A DNA stretch of 29,643 nt from a virus, in IMG/VR virus record IMGVR_UViG_3300038659_000394, positions 1 through 29,643 of that record; one strand, given 5' to 3'. The translations under genes and the position numbers were made by a program. Of this stretch, positions 14,059-21,214 are shown piece by piece; the stretch's first letter is position 1, and each line of letters opens with the position of its first letter. The notes under the pieces were generated by a model that made no database searches, was not told the DNA's origin, and saw only the letters and a list, made by a program, of their open reading frames with translations.

Positions 14059-14180
14059 ATGGAAAAATTAACCCAAACAAGATTAAAAGAAATTTTACAC
14101 TATAATTCAAAAATAGGTACAAACCAAATCGCAACTATTTGATTTCCTTTAAGATACATAAATATGTAGGATTTCATTAA
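14059..14180 (+). pseudogene. scar: HNH endonuclease start fused to a second queE tail
   Basis: ATG 14059 opens a 27-codon frame (MEKLTQTRLKEILHYNSK...) whose beginning is the typical N terminus of phage HNH homing endonucleases (LTQERLKELLxYDPETG). It stops at 14140-14142. Overlapping from about 14132 to the TAA at 14178-14180, another frame reads NYLISFKIHKYVGFH, closely matching the QueE C terminus LISVQIHKYIGFN. The arrangement looks like a decayed HNH gene joined to the end of another queE copy, left by homing, deletion or recombination. No intact product is expected. Confidence 0.55.
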
Positions 14181-14187
14181 AAAGTAC

Positions 14188-14216
14188 TTGACATTTTAAT
14201 AAGAATTGATTATGAT
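14188..14216 (+). promoter_or_regulatory. strong sigma70-like promoter
   Basis: TTGACA at 14188-14193, exactly 17 bases, and TATGAT at 14211-14216: the best consensus promoter in the window. It follows the queE scar and drives 14292 and probably folE and the genes after it. The leader is about 70 bases and ends with AAGGAG. Confidence 0.8.
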
Positions 14217-14291
14217 TTATCATTATCTAATTATTATCAAAACGGTAATAATTTTAATTTTTTTTAAATTAATTTTTTAAGGAGACAGAAC

Positions 14292-14969
14292 ATGTCAGAA
14301 GAAAAGAACATCACAGAAGAATCCATCAAAGTAGCCATTAAAGATCTTAATGCCCATCTTAAATCAAAGGAAAAAGAAGAGATTTCCATTGAAGGAATTG
14401 AAGGCGTTGAAGCTCAGATTCAGGTATTTCTTGTGCCTGTTTTTGAAGAAATTGAAAACGGTACTGCTGCTGAACTTCCGGAAAAAGTAATTGAACTTTA
14501 TAATCAGATAGCAGAAGACGAAGAAGAACCTGGAGAACCTGAAGAAGGGTGTTTCTTTTTACCTTTAGAATCTTTTACAGAAAAGAAACCTAAAAAGAAA
14601 CCCAGAAAAGAAATTGAAAAAGATGCTTACGGTGTATCCATGAACAGTGGAGCACACAAACTCAATCTGATGCTGGAAAAAGGAGCTTCAATTGCTGATA
14701 TGATTGATGGAGTAGGTACTACTCGCAGTAGAGTTCAATCACACATGGCTTCTTTGAAAACCAAGGGTTTCTTTATTAATAATATTGATGGGGTTTTTAC
14801 TGTTATGTCTGAAGAACCCCCGGAAAGACTTAAAAAAGAAAAAGTTGACGGTGCCAAAGAAGGAGAAAAAACTGAAAAGAAAAAAGCTCCTGCTAAAAAA
14901 TCATCTTCCAAAAAATCATCTTCCAAAAAATCATCTTCCAAAAAATCATCTTCCAAAAAAGGAAAATAA
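14292..14969 (+). CDS. probable DNA-binding protein with Lys/Ser repeat tail
   Basis: The product is 225 aa with a strong ribosome site and its own promoter. It has three parts. Residues 1-85 are acidic and helical. Residues about 115-170 (GAHKLNLMLEKGASIADMID, then TTRSRVQSHMASLKTKGF) look like a winged helix of the DUF3489 type. Residues 180-225 are a basic tail with the pentapeptide KKSSS repeated four times, like histone H1-type or AlgP-type tails. Such a protein could bind DNA non-specifically or act as an abundant regulator. Its strong promoter supports high expression. FolE begins five bases after its stop. The function is not established. Confidence 0.6.
   Translation: MSEEKNITEESIKVAIKDLNAHLKSKEKEEISIEGIEGVEAQIQVFLVPVFEEIENGTAAELPEKVIELYNQIAEDEEEPGEPEEGCFFLPLESFTEKKPKKKPRKEIEKDAYGVSMNSGAHKLNLMLEKGASIADMIDGVGTTRSRVQSHMASLKTKGFFINNIDGVFTVMSEEPPERLKKEKVDGAKEGEKTEKKKAPAKKSSSKKSSSKKSSSKKSSSKKGK
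14895..14960 (+). repeat. 15-bp coding tandem repeat (four units)
   Basis: The unit AAAAAATCATCTTCC is repeated four times without a mismatch from 14895 to 14954, plus six A of a fifth unit. It codes for the KKSSS repeats of the 14292 product. The array is prone to copy-number change by slippage in steps of five residues. Confidence 0.95.
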
Positions 14970-14973
14970 AACT

Positions 14974-15546
14974 GTGACGGAAATTCAAAAAGATTTCCAT
15001 CACATTATATCTGAGGGATTGGGGCTCGATATGTCGGACCCCAATCTCAAAGACACTCCTAAGAGATTGGAAAAAATGTATAAAGATTTTGTCAAAAATA
15101 CTGACAAACCTTTTAAAGGACTTACTGTTTTTCCAAACAGTGATGGATATGATCAAATAATTCTATTGGATACCATTCATTTCACTTCTATATGTTCTCA
15201 TCATTTTATACCTTTTGCTGGTAAAGCCTGGTTTGCTTATATTCCGGATGAATTATTATTAGGGGCCTCTAAACCGGCAAGAGTGATAGAACATTATGCA
15301 GCAAGACCTCAACTACAAGAAAACCTTTGTCAACAGGTTGTTAAATTTATTAGCAAACAACTTAAACCATTAGGAATTATGCTTGTAATGAGAGCAATAC
15401 ACGGTTGTATGTCTTGTCGTGGAATTTATCAATATCACGGAGCCGGAATGATGACTTCTTCTATTACCGGTATTTTCAAAGAAAACAAAGCACCTCATGA
15501 TGAAGTTATGGATTTGATAAAAATGTCAATAATGATGGAAAAATGA
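14974..15546 (+). CDS. folE: FolE, GTP cyclohydrolase I
   Basis: The product is 190 aa from GTG 14974, chosen because AAGGAA lies about ten bases upstream and FolE proteins start at this point; the frame is open further upstream only through the repeat array of the previous gene. It opens GTP to dihydroneopterin triphosphate, the first step of the 7-deazaguanine path. Zinc ligands are C74 and H77 (ICSHHF) and C145 (HGCMSCRG); catalytic neighbours H143 and R149 are in place, and the ARPQLQE (about 110-116) signature is present. The stop overlaps the next gene's start (ATGA). Carrying its own FolE lets the phage boost pterin supply independent of the host. Confidence 0.93.
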   Translation: MTEIQKDFHHIISEGLGLDMSDPNLKDTPKRLEKMYKDFVKNTDKPFKGLTVFPNSDGYDQIILLDTIHFTSICSHHFIPFAGKAWFAYIPDELLLGASKPARVIEHYAARPQLQENLCQQVVKFISKQLKPLGIMLVMRAIHGCMSCRGIYQYHGAGMMTSSITGIFKENKAPHDEVMDLIKMSIMMEK

Positions 15547-15881
15547 AAACAATGAATATAATTATTAATACTCGATTTTCAGCTATTCATTTTTGGCCTG
15601 ATTGTCCTATAAAGGAAGTTGCTTATCTTAGAAATCCTCATAGACATGAATTTCATGTTCAAGTAAAAGCTCCAGTAAAACATGGTGATAGGGATATTGA
15701 ATTTATCCAATTAAAAAACAAGATTCAACTGTGGATTTCTAAGAATTGGGATAAACAAAATCTTGAAAACAAATCCTGTGAAAATATGTGTTCTCTATTA
15801 CTGTTTGTTTTTCCTGAATTATCTTATGTTCGGGTTTTGGAAGACGGAGAAAATGGCGCAGAAATAGAGAAACCTAAATAA
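15543..15881 (+). CDS. second QueD-like T-fold protein
   Basis: The product is 112 aa. It has the QueD/6-pyruvoyl-tetrahydropterin synthase layout: FSAIHFWPDCP (H16, C21), NPHRHEFHV (H33, H35 as zinc ligands), DIEFIQLKNKI matching the QueD VIDFGELK helix, SCENM matching TAENM, and VLEDGENGAE with a candidate substrate-binding Glu. It differs strongly from the QueD at 12872. It is translationally coupled to folE (ATGA overlap). It may act on a different pterin, replace QueD under some conditions, or have another pterin-related role. The fold assignment is fairly safe; the reaction is unknown. Confidence 0.65.
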   Translation: MKTMNIIINTRFSAIHFWPDCPIKEVAYLRNPHRHEFHVQVKAPVKHGDRDIEFIQLKNKIQLWISKNWDKQNLENKSCENMCSLLLFVFPELSYVRVLEDGENGAEIEKPK

Positions 15882-15890
15882 GGAGATAAA

Positions 15891-16235
15891 ATGCCATTAA
15901 CAATAATTCCAGATTGGGATCCTACAAAACAAGCTTTGAATTTAAGAAATCAGTATGACCCTATTCTACAATATAACGCAAAAATTATTTGTGATAAATG
16001 TGGGACAAGACATTTTCCAGATGAAGACACCTTTATTGTAATTTATGGAAATATTACAATAAATTTTGGCAGAGGTGTAGTAGGAAATAATTTCAGGCAA
16101 GACGACGAGTTAGATGGGGCTGCAATATTTTGTAGAAGTAAAAAATGTATTGAATCCTTCACAAAATCTTTATTGCTACCTTCAGAAGATGAATATGAAG
16201 ACGAAGACGTTGAAGATCCTTATAAAGATATATGA
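15891..16235 (+). CDS. unknown zinc-binding protein
   Basis: The product is 114 aa with ribosome site AAGGAG. It contains a treble-clef-like cysteine set: ICDKCG (about 33-37), a connecting histidine (RHFPDED), and IFCRSKKC (about 79-86), so CxxC ... CxxxxC. The C-terminal 20 residues are nearly all acidic (EDEYEDEDVEDPYKD). Similar single-zinc proteins with acidic tails in phages are of unknown role. It closes the folE operon before the tRNA-like gene. Confidence 0.6.
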   Translation: MPLTIIPDWDPTKQALNLRNQYDPILQYNAKIICDKCGTRHFPDEDTFIVIYGNITINFGRGVVGNNFRQDDELDGAAIFCRSKKCIESFTKSLLLPSEDEYEDEDVEDPYKDI

Positions 16236-16265
16236 GAAATTGTACTGAAATTGGATAAATTTTAA

Positions 16266-16371
16266 GCGGGAGTAGATGTAAATTGGTAGACACTCTGGCC
16301 GGTGAAATATAGTAACCGGAGGGACAGATAAAAAGAGTCTGTTGCGGGTTCGAGTCCCGTCTCCCGTACCA
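16266..16371 (+). tRNA. tRNA-like gene, unusually long, anticodon unassigned
   Basis: Acceptor stem 16266-16272 pairs with 16361-16367 over 7 bp (one G-U), followed by A and an encoded CCA (16369-16371). The T arm is perfect (16344-16360, loop TTCGAGT). A 5-bp variable arm (16324-16328 with 16338-16342) marks a class II tRNA, and the D loop AATTGGTAGAC resembles tRNA-Leu. However the total is 106 bases, and the region where a 17-base anticodon arm belongs is about 30 bases (16294-16323). It can fold as CCGGT/ACCGG with an 11-base loop, or TCTGG/CCGGA with a 17-base loop, not both. The D stem is also weak. It is either an abnormal or damaged tRNA or one carrying an insertion. Confidence 0.65.
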
Positions 16372-16381
16372 AAGGATTATC

Positions 16382-16813
16382 ATGATTAAAAATTATGTGT
16401 TCACGGGACAAGAAGCAGAAGGACCTCAAAAAGGTATTCTAACTCTTTTTATTCCTAAAAACGCAATAAACAGAACATCTTTTTTTGAGTTTGCTAAAAA
16501 ATACAATATAACCAGATTGTATTTTGGAGCTGGGAATGATCGAGGAATTAATCCTGATTTAATTGGACATCTTAAATGGATTCCTAAGCATTTTACTATT
16601 TTTTTAGAAATTTTAAAAGGAGATGATTTAAAATTAATCCCTCCCTCTTTTTTAAAAAGAACCAATATTATTTATGTTATTCAGGATTATTTAGAAGTTA
16701 ATCCTTCTGTTTTTAAGATTGAAAGTAAAAAAGAAGTTAATTGGTACGAACTACAAAAACCCTTTACAAACTCACTTGACTCAAAACTATATGAATGGGA
16801 CCAGGACTTATGA
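16382..16813 (+). CDS. unknown protein upstream of the glycosyltransferase and DpdA
   Basis: The product is 143 aa, starting ten bases after the tRNA-like gene and overlapping the glycosyltransferase start by four bases (ATGA). Alternating strands and helices (ITRLYFGAGNDRGINPDLIG, HFTIFLEIL, NIIYVIQDYLEVN) suggest a small alpha/beta domain. No nucleotide-binding or metal motif is clear. The operon position suggests a role in the DNA-modification step or its regulation, which is inference only. Confidence 0.55.
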   Translation: MIKNYVFTGQEAEGPQKGILTLFIPKNAINRTSFFEFAKKYNITRLYFGAGNDRGINPDLIGHLKWIPKHFTIFLEILKGDDLKLIPPSFLKRTNIIYVIQDYLEVNPSVFKIESKKEVNWYELQKPFTNSLDSKLYEWDQDL

Positions 16814-17958
16814 GAAAATTATTTTATCTTCCTTTAGAATCGTACAAAGAAAGGTATACTTGCCAATTATCAGCCCCTGAAACAGGATGGTTAGAAAGAA
16901 ATTGGATGAAAGAAGGTGTAAATTATACCAGAGTAGAAGGAGACAGCAACTTAGCTTCTTCTCTTATTACTGATGGTGTTGTTCTTGATTCAACAAATAG
17001 AGGAATGTGGTGTTGTTCTCAAATTAAAAACCTATTAAGTCATTTGAAGGCAGGCCATATCACCTCAGACGATGTTATTTATTTTGATGATTTTTGGACT
17101 CCAGGATTTTCTGCTTTGCCATATGCGTTTCACTTAACAGGTATTCAACCAAGAATGTACGCCATGCTACATGCCCAAAGTATTGACAAATTTGATTTCA
17201 CATATGATATGCGCCATTGGATGAGACATTTTGAAAAAGGTACTGCTAAACGTTTAAGTGGAATTTTTGTTACTTCAACTTGTCTTCGTGATCTTTGTCT
17301 TTATCATAATGTTGGTCATCCTGGTAATGTTTTCTTAACTGGTTTGCCTTATAATAGTGAAGAAGTAGAATCCCATTTCCCTAAACACGTACCTCTTAAA
17401 GCAGATAATCAAGTAATTTATTCAAGCAGATGGGACAAAGAAAAAGATCCTGGATTTTTTATGGATGTTATAGAGAGATGCATCCAATTGAAAATAGATG
17501 TGAATTTCCTTATTACTACTTCTTCAGAAAAATTAAGAAGTAATGACTCTGCCCTTCTTGAAAGATTACAAAATTTAATCAATAAATATCCTTATGTAGT
17601 TAAATTAAGAGAAAATTGTTCTAAGGAAGAATATTATACCAATTTATTAGAATCTAAGATACAAATGAATACCGCAGATCAAGATTTTGTAAGTTGGACT
17701 CTTTTAGAAGCCACCACTTGTGGATGTAGACCTTTATATCCTAATTTTTTAAGTTTCCCAGAAGCATTGAACTATAACTATGATTACATGTATGAAAAGA
17801 ATGATGTGACAAGTGCGGTTTTAGCCTTAAAAAAGGCATTAAGTGCTGCTATATCAGATTATTCACACATTTACAAACCATTTGATAATTCTTGGAAAAG
17901 AATGCTCAGTATTATGCAAGGTGATTTTAAATACTATGTAGATAACCCTTTATTTTAG
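16810..17958 (+). CDS. GT-B fold glycosyltransferase
   Basis: The product is 382 aa from ATG 16810, coupled to the preceding gene. The C-terminal half has GT4/GT1-like features: NQVIYSSRWDKEKDPGFFMD (about 204-223) as in the start of the glycosyl-donor domain, a helix VIERCIQLKIDVNFLITTSS, then SKEEYYTNLLESKIQMNTAD and SWTLLEATTCGCRPLYPN (about 296-313), the position of the donor-binding E-x7-E-like motif. The N-terminal domain would bind the acceptor. Lying directly before dpdA it may decorate the modified base or another phage product; phage glycosyltransferases commonly act on modified DNA bases. The acceptor cannot be read from sequence. Confidence 0.7.
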   Translation: MRKLFYLPLESYKERYTCQLSAPETGWLERNWMKEGVNYTRVEGDSNLASSLITDGVVLDSTNRGMWCCSQIKNLLSHLKAGHITSDDVIYFDDFWTPGFSALPYAFHLTGIQPRMYAMLHAQSIDKFDFTYDMRHWMRHFEKGTAKRLSGIFVTSTCLRDLCLYHNVGHPGNVFLTGLPYNSEEVESHFPKHVPLKADNQVIYSSRWDKEKDPGFFMDVIERCIQLKIDVNFLITTSSEKLRSNDSALLERLQNLINKYPYVVKLRENCSKEEYYTNLLESKIQMNTADQDFVSWTLLEATTCGCRPLYPNFLSFPEALNYNYDYMYEKNDVTSAVLALKKALSAAISDYSHIYKPFDNSWKRMLSIMQGDFKYYVDNPLF

Positions 17959-17965
17959 GATTAAA

Positions 17966-19858
17966 ATGAGAAGTATTTTTGTTGATTCAGGTGCTCACTC
18001 TCTATATACCAAATATGTTATCAATCGACAACATGTGAATGGTTATTCTTTTTATGAATCTGACGCATTTTGGAATTATGTTGATCAATATGCAGAATGG
18101 GTAAAGCAAAGACTTCATTTGATTGATGTTTATGTAAATGTGGATGTTATTTTCAATCCTGAATTAAGTTGGAAAACCCTCAAATATTTAGAAAATACTC
18201 ACGACTTAAATCCATTACCTGTTATTCATGCCAATACTGATAAAAAATGGTTATACAAACATCTTGATAATTATGAATACTTAGGAATAGGAGGCATAGG
18301 TCAAGAGAAAACAGTAAAAGAATTTCTTCCTTTTGGAGATATGGTATTTAATGCTATTACTGACACAAAAGGATACCCTACTCATAAAACACATGGTTTT
18401 GCTATGACTTCTAATTTTCTATTAAATCGTTTTCCTTGGTATTGCATGACCGAAGAAGACCATGAAGTTCTTACTAAAAAAGGTTGGAAAAAGAGAAGCA
18501 AACTACAGATAGGAGAAGAAATATTAGCATTTGATGAAGGAGTAACCAAATGGGAACCTATTTTAGATATTCCAGTATTCCCAGTAAAAAATGAAAAAAT
18601 AACCCATATTGAAAACCGAAATATTGATGCTCATATTTCAAATAATCATAGGTGGATAACAACCGACCATAATAAAAGAGGATTAAAATGGAGATTTAAA
18701 GAAACTGATTATTTAACAAAAAGTGATGCTATTCCAAGGGTAGGTAAAGATTATAAATTTCCAACTGAAAAAAAATATTCAGATGAGCAAGTTAAATTAT
18801 TAGGATGGATTTGGACAGATGGGTCTATGAGAGACAGATCTAAAAAAGGATGCAAATTCAACAGCATAATTATATACCAATCTAAAACAGCTAATCCTAA
18901 AAAATGTAAAGAAATTGAAACCCTTTTAAATAAAAGTAAAGAAAAATACTGTATTTGTAAAGGGGAATGTGGAATGAACAATTATGAGATATATGGTAAT
19001 ATTTCTAAATGGATATGGTCTCTAGCTCCTGATAAAAAAATACCTTTACCTTTTATTTTTGATTTAACAAAAGACCAATTAAAAATGTTTATAGATGCTT
19101 CTATAAAAGGAGATGGAACTTTAACAAAATTAATTAGAAGAAAAGGAATAGAAATTACAGTAAATAGATCTGTTAAAAAAGAAAATTTAGAAATTTTACG
19201 CATAGGTTATTTATTATTAGGTATTCCTACTTCTATTTTTTACGGTAAAAATAATAAAAAAAGTCTGCGTACTTCCTCAGTAGATTATATCTATAATAAT
19301 CAAACAAGACATTGGATTGAGAACTATACTGGTAATTTGTGGTGTGTAAAAGTTAAAAGTGGAGCTTTTTTTACAAGATGTAATGAAAAAATTTATGTAA
19401 CAGGAAATTCAGTTGATTCCACAGCTTGGGCCCACTTCGGAAGATTTGGAGCTATATTGATACCTAAGTTAAAAAACGGAAAATATGATTACAAAACTAC
19501 ACCTATTATTCTTTTTATTTCTGATCGGTCAACAAAAAAAGATTTAGCAGGAAAACATTTAGATAATTTTTCCAAAATTGAAAGAAAAATGATCCTAAAA
19601 TACATTAAAGATAAGGGATATATTTTAGGAAAATCTGAACACAAAAAAGTTCCATTAGATTATAAAGTTACTCCAGGTAAAGAATTTAGAATTTCAAAAC
19701 ACAAAAACCATACACTAATCGAAAACTGTATTGAAAAAGGTGTAAAAAATAACAACCTAATGAGGGATTTTTTCAATGCAGAATACTACAAAGATTTAGC
19801 TAATTCTTTACCTGAATGGCCTTGGAAGTTCAAACACAAAGAAGGGACATTATTTTAA
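17966..19858 (+). CDS. dpdA: DpdA-type DNA 7-deazaguanine transglycosylase, interrupted by an intein
   Basis: The precursor is 630 aa; removing the intein at residues 160-481 leaves 308 aa, near the size of phage DpdA proteins. DpdA is a tRNA-guanine-transglycosylase relative that exchanges guanine in DNA for a 7-deazaguanine base. The extein has FVDSGAHSLYTKY (5-17), VYVNVDVIFNPELSW, PVIHANTD, YLGIGGIGQ and, rejoined across the intein, FPWY|SVDSTAWAHFGRFGA (shown in part), the most conserved DpdA signature. The base is supplied by FolE, QueD and QueE coded upstream. Starts seven bases after the glycosyltransferase. The intein sits in the signature motif, so DNA modification should depend on splicing. 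Assignment to DpdA rests on these motifs plus pathway context. Confidence 0.82.
   Translation: MRSIFVDSGAHSLYTKYVINRQHVNGYSFYESDAFWNYVDQYAEWVKQRLHLIDVYVNVDVIFNPELSWKTLKYLENTHDLNPLPVIHANTDKKWLYKHLDNYEYLGIGGIGQEKTVKEFLPFGDMVFNAITDTKGYPTHKTHGFAMTSNFLLNRFPWYCMTEEDHEVLTKKGWKKRSKLQIGEEILAFDEGVTKWEPILDIPVFPVKNEKITHIENRNIDAHISNNHRWITTDHNKRGLKWRFKETDYLTKSDAIPRVGKDYKFPTEKKYSDEQVKLLGWIWTDGSMRDRSKKGCKFNSIIIYQSKTANPKKCKEIETLLNKSKEKYCICKGECGMNNYEIYGNISKWIWSLAPDKKIPLPFIFDLTKDQLKMFIDASIKGDGTLTKLIRRKGIEITVNRSVKKENLEILRIGYLLLGIPTSIFYGKNNKKSLRTSSVDYIYNNQTRHWIENYTGNLWCVKVKSGAFFTRCNEKIYVTGNSVDSTAWAHFGRFGAILIPKLKNGKYDYKTTPIILFISDRSTKKDLAGKHLDNFSKIERKMILKYIKDKGYILGKSEHKKVPLDYKVTPGKEFRISKHKNHTLIENCIEKGVKNNNLMRDFFNAEYYKDLANSLPEWPWKFKHKEGTLF
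18443..19408 (+). mobile_element. LAGLIDADG intein in DpdA
   Basis: The intein is 322 residues, from CMTEEDHEVLTKKGWK (block A, Cys1) to KIYVTGN, with +1 Ser in the host. Block B is HISNNHRW. Two dodecapeptide motifs of a LAGLIDADG endonuclease are recognisable: LLGWIWTDGSM and MFIDASIKGDGTL. The penultimate residue is Gly instead of the common His, which is tolerated in some inteins. It is an in-frame, full-length homing intein. Confidence 0.88.
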
Positions 19859-19859
19859 A

Positions 19860-20165
19860 ATGAAGCTATATTTAGCAGGTAATTTTACTGTTACAGATGA
19901 GGTTCAAAATGAAGTTGCTTTAGAAAAAACAATGAAAGAAGATTATAATCGCCTTTGCACATTTTTTTATCCTAAAGCTGCTGATGTTGTAATCCAAAAT
20001 AAAAAACCAAAAATCAAAAAAGAAGTAGAAATTAAAGAAAAAGATTTATCCTTAAAAACACACCCAGCAATAGGAGAAGTTAGTAATGGCAAAGAAGATA
20101 AAACTAAAGAAAAAAACACCAAAAAAAGAGTTAAAGTTACAATCAAAAGAAGCAAAAATTTATGA
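19860..20165 (+). CDS. unknown protein, overlaps the sliding clamp start
   Basis: The product is 101 aa, starting one base after the dpdA stop. The N terminus MKLYLAGNF and RLCTFFYPKAADVVIQ resemble small phage proteins of unknown role often starting MKLYLAGNF. From about residue 75 the chain is Lys-rich and coded by bases that also code the clamp's Lys-rich N terminus in another frame (80-base overlap), so either the tail is non-essential or the clamp begins later than 20086. Confidence 0.5.
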   Translation: MKLYLAGNFTVTDEVQNEVALEKTMKEDYNRLCTFFYPKAADVVIQNKKPKIKKEVEIKEKDLSLKTHPAIGEVSNGKEDKTKEKNTKKRVKVTIKRSKNL

Positions 20166-21213
20166 TAAAGGAAAAACTTTAAAAATTCTTTCAGCCATTA
20201 AACCAGGATTAGCTATGAAAGATATTGTTGAAGGAATGAAAAATTTCTACTTTGATGGTAAGAATATAATTACCTATAATGACAAAGTATCAATAATGCA
20301 TCCTTTTGTAACTGATTTCAAATCATTTATTCATGCCGAAACTTTTTATAAATTGATCAGCAAGCTTCCTTCTGATCAATTTAAAATGTCACCTATAACT
20401 GATGCCCAAATAAAAATTGAATCAAAGGGTGTTGATGTGACTTTAGTGGCTATAACAGATTCAGAAATTATTAAACGAATTTCAGTTGTAAATAAAGGGA
20501 TTAAAAAAGTAGAATGGAAGAAGCTTCCTAAAAATTTCATAGAAAGTATAAATCTTTGTTCTTTTGCTGCTTCGAAATCTGATACTGATTCCACTATTTC
20601 TTGCATTAGATTAATAAACAAAACCTGTGTAGCTACAGATAAGAAAAGAATAGCATACGCAAAATTAAAATCAAAAATTGAACCTATGTTCATTAAAGCA
20701 AGCGAAGTGAAACATCTTCTTGGAATAGAACCTACTAATTATGGAAGTAACAAAGGGTGGTTATTTTTCAAAAACAAAGATGGATGTGTTTTTTCAATTC
20801 GAAAAATAGAAGGAAATTTTCCTAAATGGAAACATCTTTTTGATTTTGAAGGATCAAAAGTTGATTTGCCGTCTGAACTTTTAAATGGTATAGATCTTGC
20901 TTCTGTTTTTACTAATGATGGCAATGCTCCTCCTTTAAAAATTAAGATTGAAAAAAATCTTTGTAAATTAGAAGTCCAAACCGATGAAGGCAAACTAAAA
21001 TATTCTGCACCAGTTGATTACAACTTAGATTTGATTGATTTTACAATAAATCCAGATTTTCTAAAAGAAATGATTAAGTTCGCCACCACAATAACTTTTG
21101 TTGAGGGTAAGGCAAAGCTTGAGACAAAAACCTTTGCTGTTTTAACTGCTTTTTTCTCTAAAGATGAAGACGCAGGAGAAAGATATACTCGTTACGGTAA
21201 AAAGGAAAAATAA
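20086..21213 (+). CDS. DnaN-like DNA polymerase sliding clamp
   Basis: The product is 375 aa, the length of bacterial beta clamps (about 366). The start is ATG 20086 with GGAG nine bases upstream. Three repeating clamp-like domains can be followed: residues about 30-140 (KPGLAMKDIVEGMKNFYFDG ... AETFYKLISKLP), about 140-260 (RLINKTCVATDKKRIAYAKL ... KASEVKHLL ... GCVFSIRKIEGNFPKWKHLF) and about 260-375 (LLNGIDLASVF, DFTINPDFLKEMIKF). The RLI-x-ATDKKRIAYA piece equals the beta-clamp LVATDGHRLA segment. The clamp tethers the polymerase at 21415, and the clamp loader at 24846 fits. Sequence is divergent but the layout is convincing. Confidence 0.78.
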   Translation: MAKKIKLKKKTPKKELKLQSKEAKIYDKGKTLKILSAIKPGLAMKDIVEGMKNFYFDGKNIITYNDKVSIMHPFVTDFKSFIHAETFYKLISKLPSDQFKMSPITDAQIKIESKGVDVTLVAITDSEIIKRISVVNKGIKKVEWKKLPKNFIESINLCSFAASKSDTDSTISCIRLINKTCVATDKKRIAYAKLKSKIEPMFIKASEVKHLLGIEPTNYGSNKGWLFFKNKDGCVFSIRKIEGNFPKWKHLFDFEGSKVDLPSELLNGIDLASVFTNDGNAPPLKIKIEKNLCKLEVQTDEGKLKYSAPVDYNLDLIDFTINPDFLKEMIKFATTITFVEGKAKLETKTFAVLTAFFSKDEDAGERYTRYGKKEK

Positions 21214-21214
21214 A

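Noticed and set aside
16159-16383. Minus-strand frame opposite the tRNA-like gene
   Set aside because: It begins with the GRRDSNPQ-type peptide that commonly arises from translating the antisense of a tRNA 3' half; it is not a gene.
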